Assembly (NCBI GenBank): GCA_020248915.1
Contig: JADCGP010000011.1
Location: 124,001 to 188,000, forward strand
Reading direction: 5' to 3'
DNA: 64,000 nt
Source of the DNA: Rubrivivax sp.
Lineage (GTDB): Bacteria; Pseudomonadota; Gammaproteobacteria; Burkholderiales; Burkholderiaceae_C
This document shows, one piece after another, positions 63,481 to 64,000 of the stretch (the stretch's first letter is position 1; each line of letters opens with the position of its first letter). The notes below the pieces were generated by a model. It saw nothing but the letters and a program-made list of their open reading frames with translations. It did not search any database and was not told where the DNA came from. A program made the position numbers and the translations under genes.

Positions 63481-64000
63481 ATGGCCGGCCGCGTGCCCAT
63501 CGCGCGCACCCTGTGCGCGCTGGCGTCGGGCACCTTGCTCGGCCTGCTGCTGGCGGGCTGCGGCGCGCCGGCCGTCACGGGGTCTGCGACGCAGACCGGC
63601 CTCGGGCCTTCGCCGGCAGACACCGTGCTGCCCGAGGCGGCCACGCCCGGTCGGGCCGCGCCGGCCGGTTCGACGCCGAGGCCCTCGTTCGCGCGCGAGG
63701 CGGTGGCTGCCGCGCACCCGCTGGCGTCCGAGGCGGGGGCCGCGCTGCTGGCGGCCGGCGGCAATGCGCTCGACGCGGCGATCGGGGCACAGTTCGTGCT
63801 GTCGGTCGTCGAGCCACAGGCCAGCGGCCTGGGCGGCGGCGGCTTTCTGCTGCACTGGGACGGCCGCGAAGTGGCCGCCTGGGATGGGCGCGAGACCGCC
63901 CCCGCGGCGGCCGGGCCGGACTGGTTCCTGCGTGCCGACGGCACGCCGCTGCCGATGGCTGCCGCCGTCGCCAGCGGGCGCTCCGTCGGCGTGCCGGGCC
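63481..64000 (+). CDS. ggt: Gamma-glutamyltransferase, N-terminal part (runs off the window)
   Basis: The frame is open to the right edge (173 residues). The N-terminus is a lipoprotein signal (LASGTLLGLLLAGC) and a low-complexity linker, followed by the start of the gamma-glutamyltransferase domain: AAAHPLASEAGAALLAAGGNALDAAIGAQFVLSVVEPQASGLGGGGFLLHWDG. The catalytic Thr of the autoprocessed small subunit lies beyond the window. Such periplasmic enzymes cleave gamma-glutamyl bonds of glutathione and similar compounds. It is in the same direction as scoAB, with a 12-nt gap; a shared transcript is possible. Confidence 0.88.
   Translation, partial: MAGRVPIARTLCALASGTLLGLLLAGCGAPAVTGSATQTGLGPSPADTVLPEAATPGRAAPAGSTPRPSFAREAVAAAHPLASEAGAALLAAGGNALDAAIGAQFVLSVVEPQASGLGGGGFLLHWDGREVAAWDGRETAPAAAGPDWFLRADGTPLPMAAAVASGRSVGVPG

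Overview
The window is about 64 kb of very GC-rich DNA with dense, ordinary-looking bacterial chromosome. Gene content points to a betaproteobacterium of the order Burkholderiales, probably near Rubrivivax/Ideonella/Piscinibacter (inference from gene content, no search run). Supporting items are a phasin and a polyhydroxyalkanoate-system protein, a dusB-purH-ruvC neighbourhood, glnA followed by ntrB-ntrC with a sigma-54 promoter, a 1612-residue NAD-glutamate dehydrogenase, ETF-ubiquinone oxidoreductase and many acyl-CoA genes. I see no rRNA, tRNA, insertion sequence, prophage or CRISPR array. No gap between genes exceeds about 300 bases; the longest (roughly 190-215 bases) lie before the lone AAA ATPase, before the sterol-desaturase-like gene and before glnA.

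Layout. 1-4.2 kb: phasin tail, cytoplasmic patatin, a conserved hypothetical, M32 carboxypeptidase and a YqaA-type membrane protein. 4.2-9.3 kb: dusB, purH, an acyltransferase/CdsA-like pair, ruvC; the fis gene usual between dusB and purH is absent. 9.4-15.3 kb: a stand-alone AAA ATPase, a PlpD-like patatin with an outer-membrane barrel, and two metallopeptidase/amidohydrolase genes on the minus strand. 15.4-21.4 kb: molybdopterin oxidoreductase, lipoprotein aminopeptidase, then a storage-lipid group (PHA-system protein, acyl-CoA-binding protein, wax ester synthase/DGAT, SRPBCC protein). 21.4-26 kb: PLP desulfhydrase, ureidoglycolate lyase and allantoate-type amidohydrolase on the minus strand, facing away from an RraA-like gene and a dienoyl-CoA-reductase-like SDR. 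26-34.7 kb: NAD-GDH, a small membrane protein, acyl-CoA ligase, an atypical enoyl-CoA hydratase, a YiiX-type peptidase and a gene remnant. 34.8-42.6 kb: ETF-QO, crcB, an AIM24-like protein, a beta-propeller/deacetylase pair, a sterol-desaturase-like enzyme, an EI24 protein and a CinA-type protein. 42.6-47.7 kb: the nitrogen-regulation block. 47.7-53.1 kb: a minus-strand run of ABC transporter, thyA, folA, MFS transporter and exonuclease III. 53.2-64 kb: a degenerate GGDEF protein, an Att-like ABC exporter with a CrtC-like partner, SDR, YceH, thioesterases, GST, a 3-oxoacid CoA-transferase pair and the start of a gamma-glutamyltransferase.

Themes. Carbon/acyl-CoA handling (storage lipid, acyl-CoA ligase, hydratase, CoA transferase, thioesterases, ETF-QO) and nitrogen assimilation (glnA-ntrBC, NAD-GDH, ureide hydrolysis) recur. 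The most interesting regulatory observation is that at least eight genes lacking a Shine-Dalgarno sequence carry a -10-like hexamer only 6-8 nt before the start codon, as expected of leaderless mRNAs. One of these hexamers sits inside a perfect palindrome that abuts the start codon. I found no clearly novel multi-gene defence or biosynthetic system here; most of the window is housekeeping.
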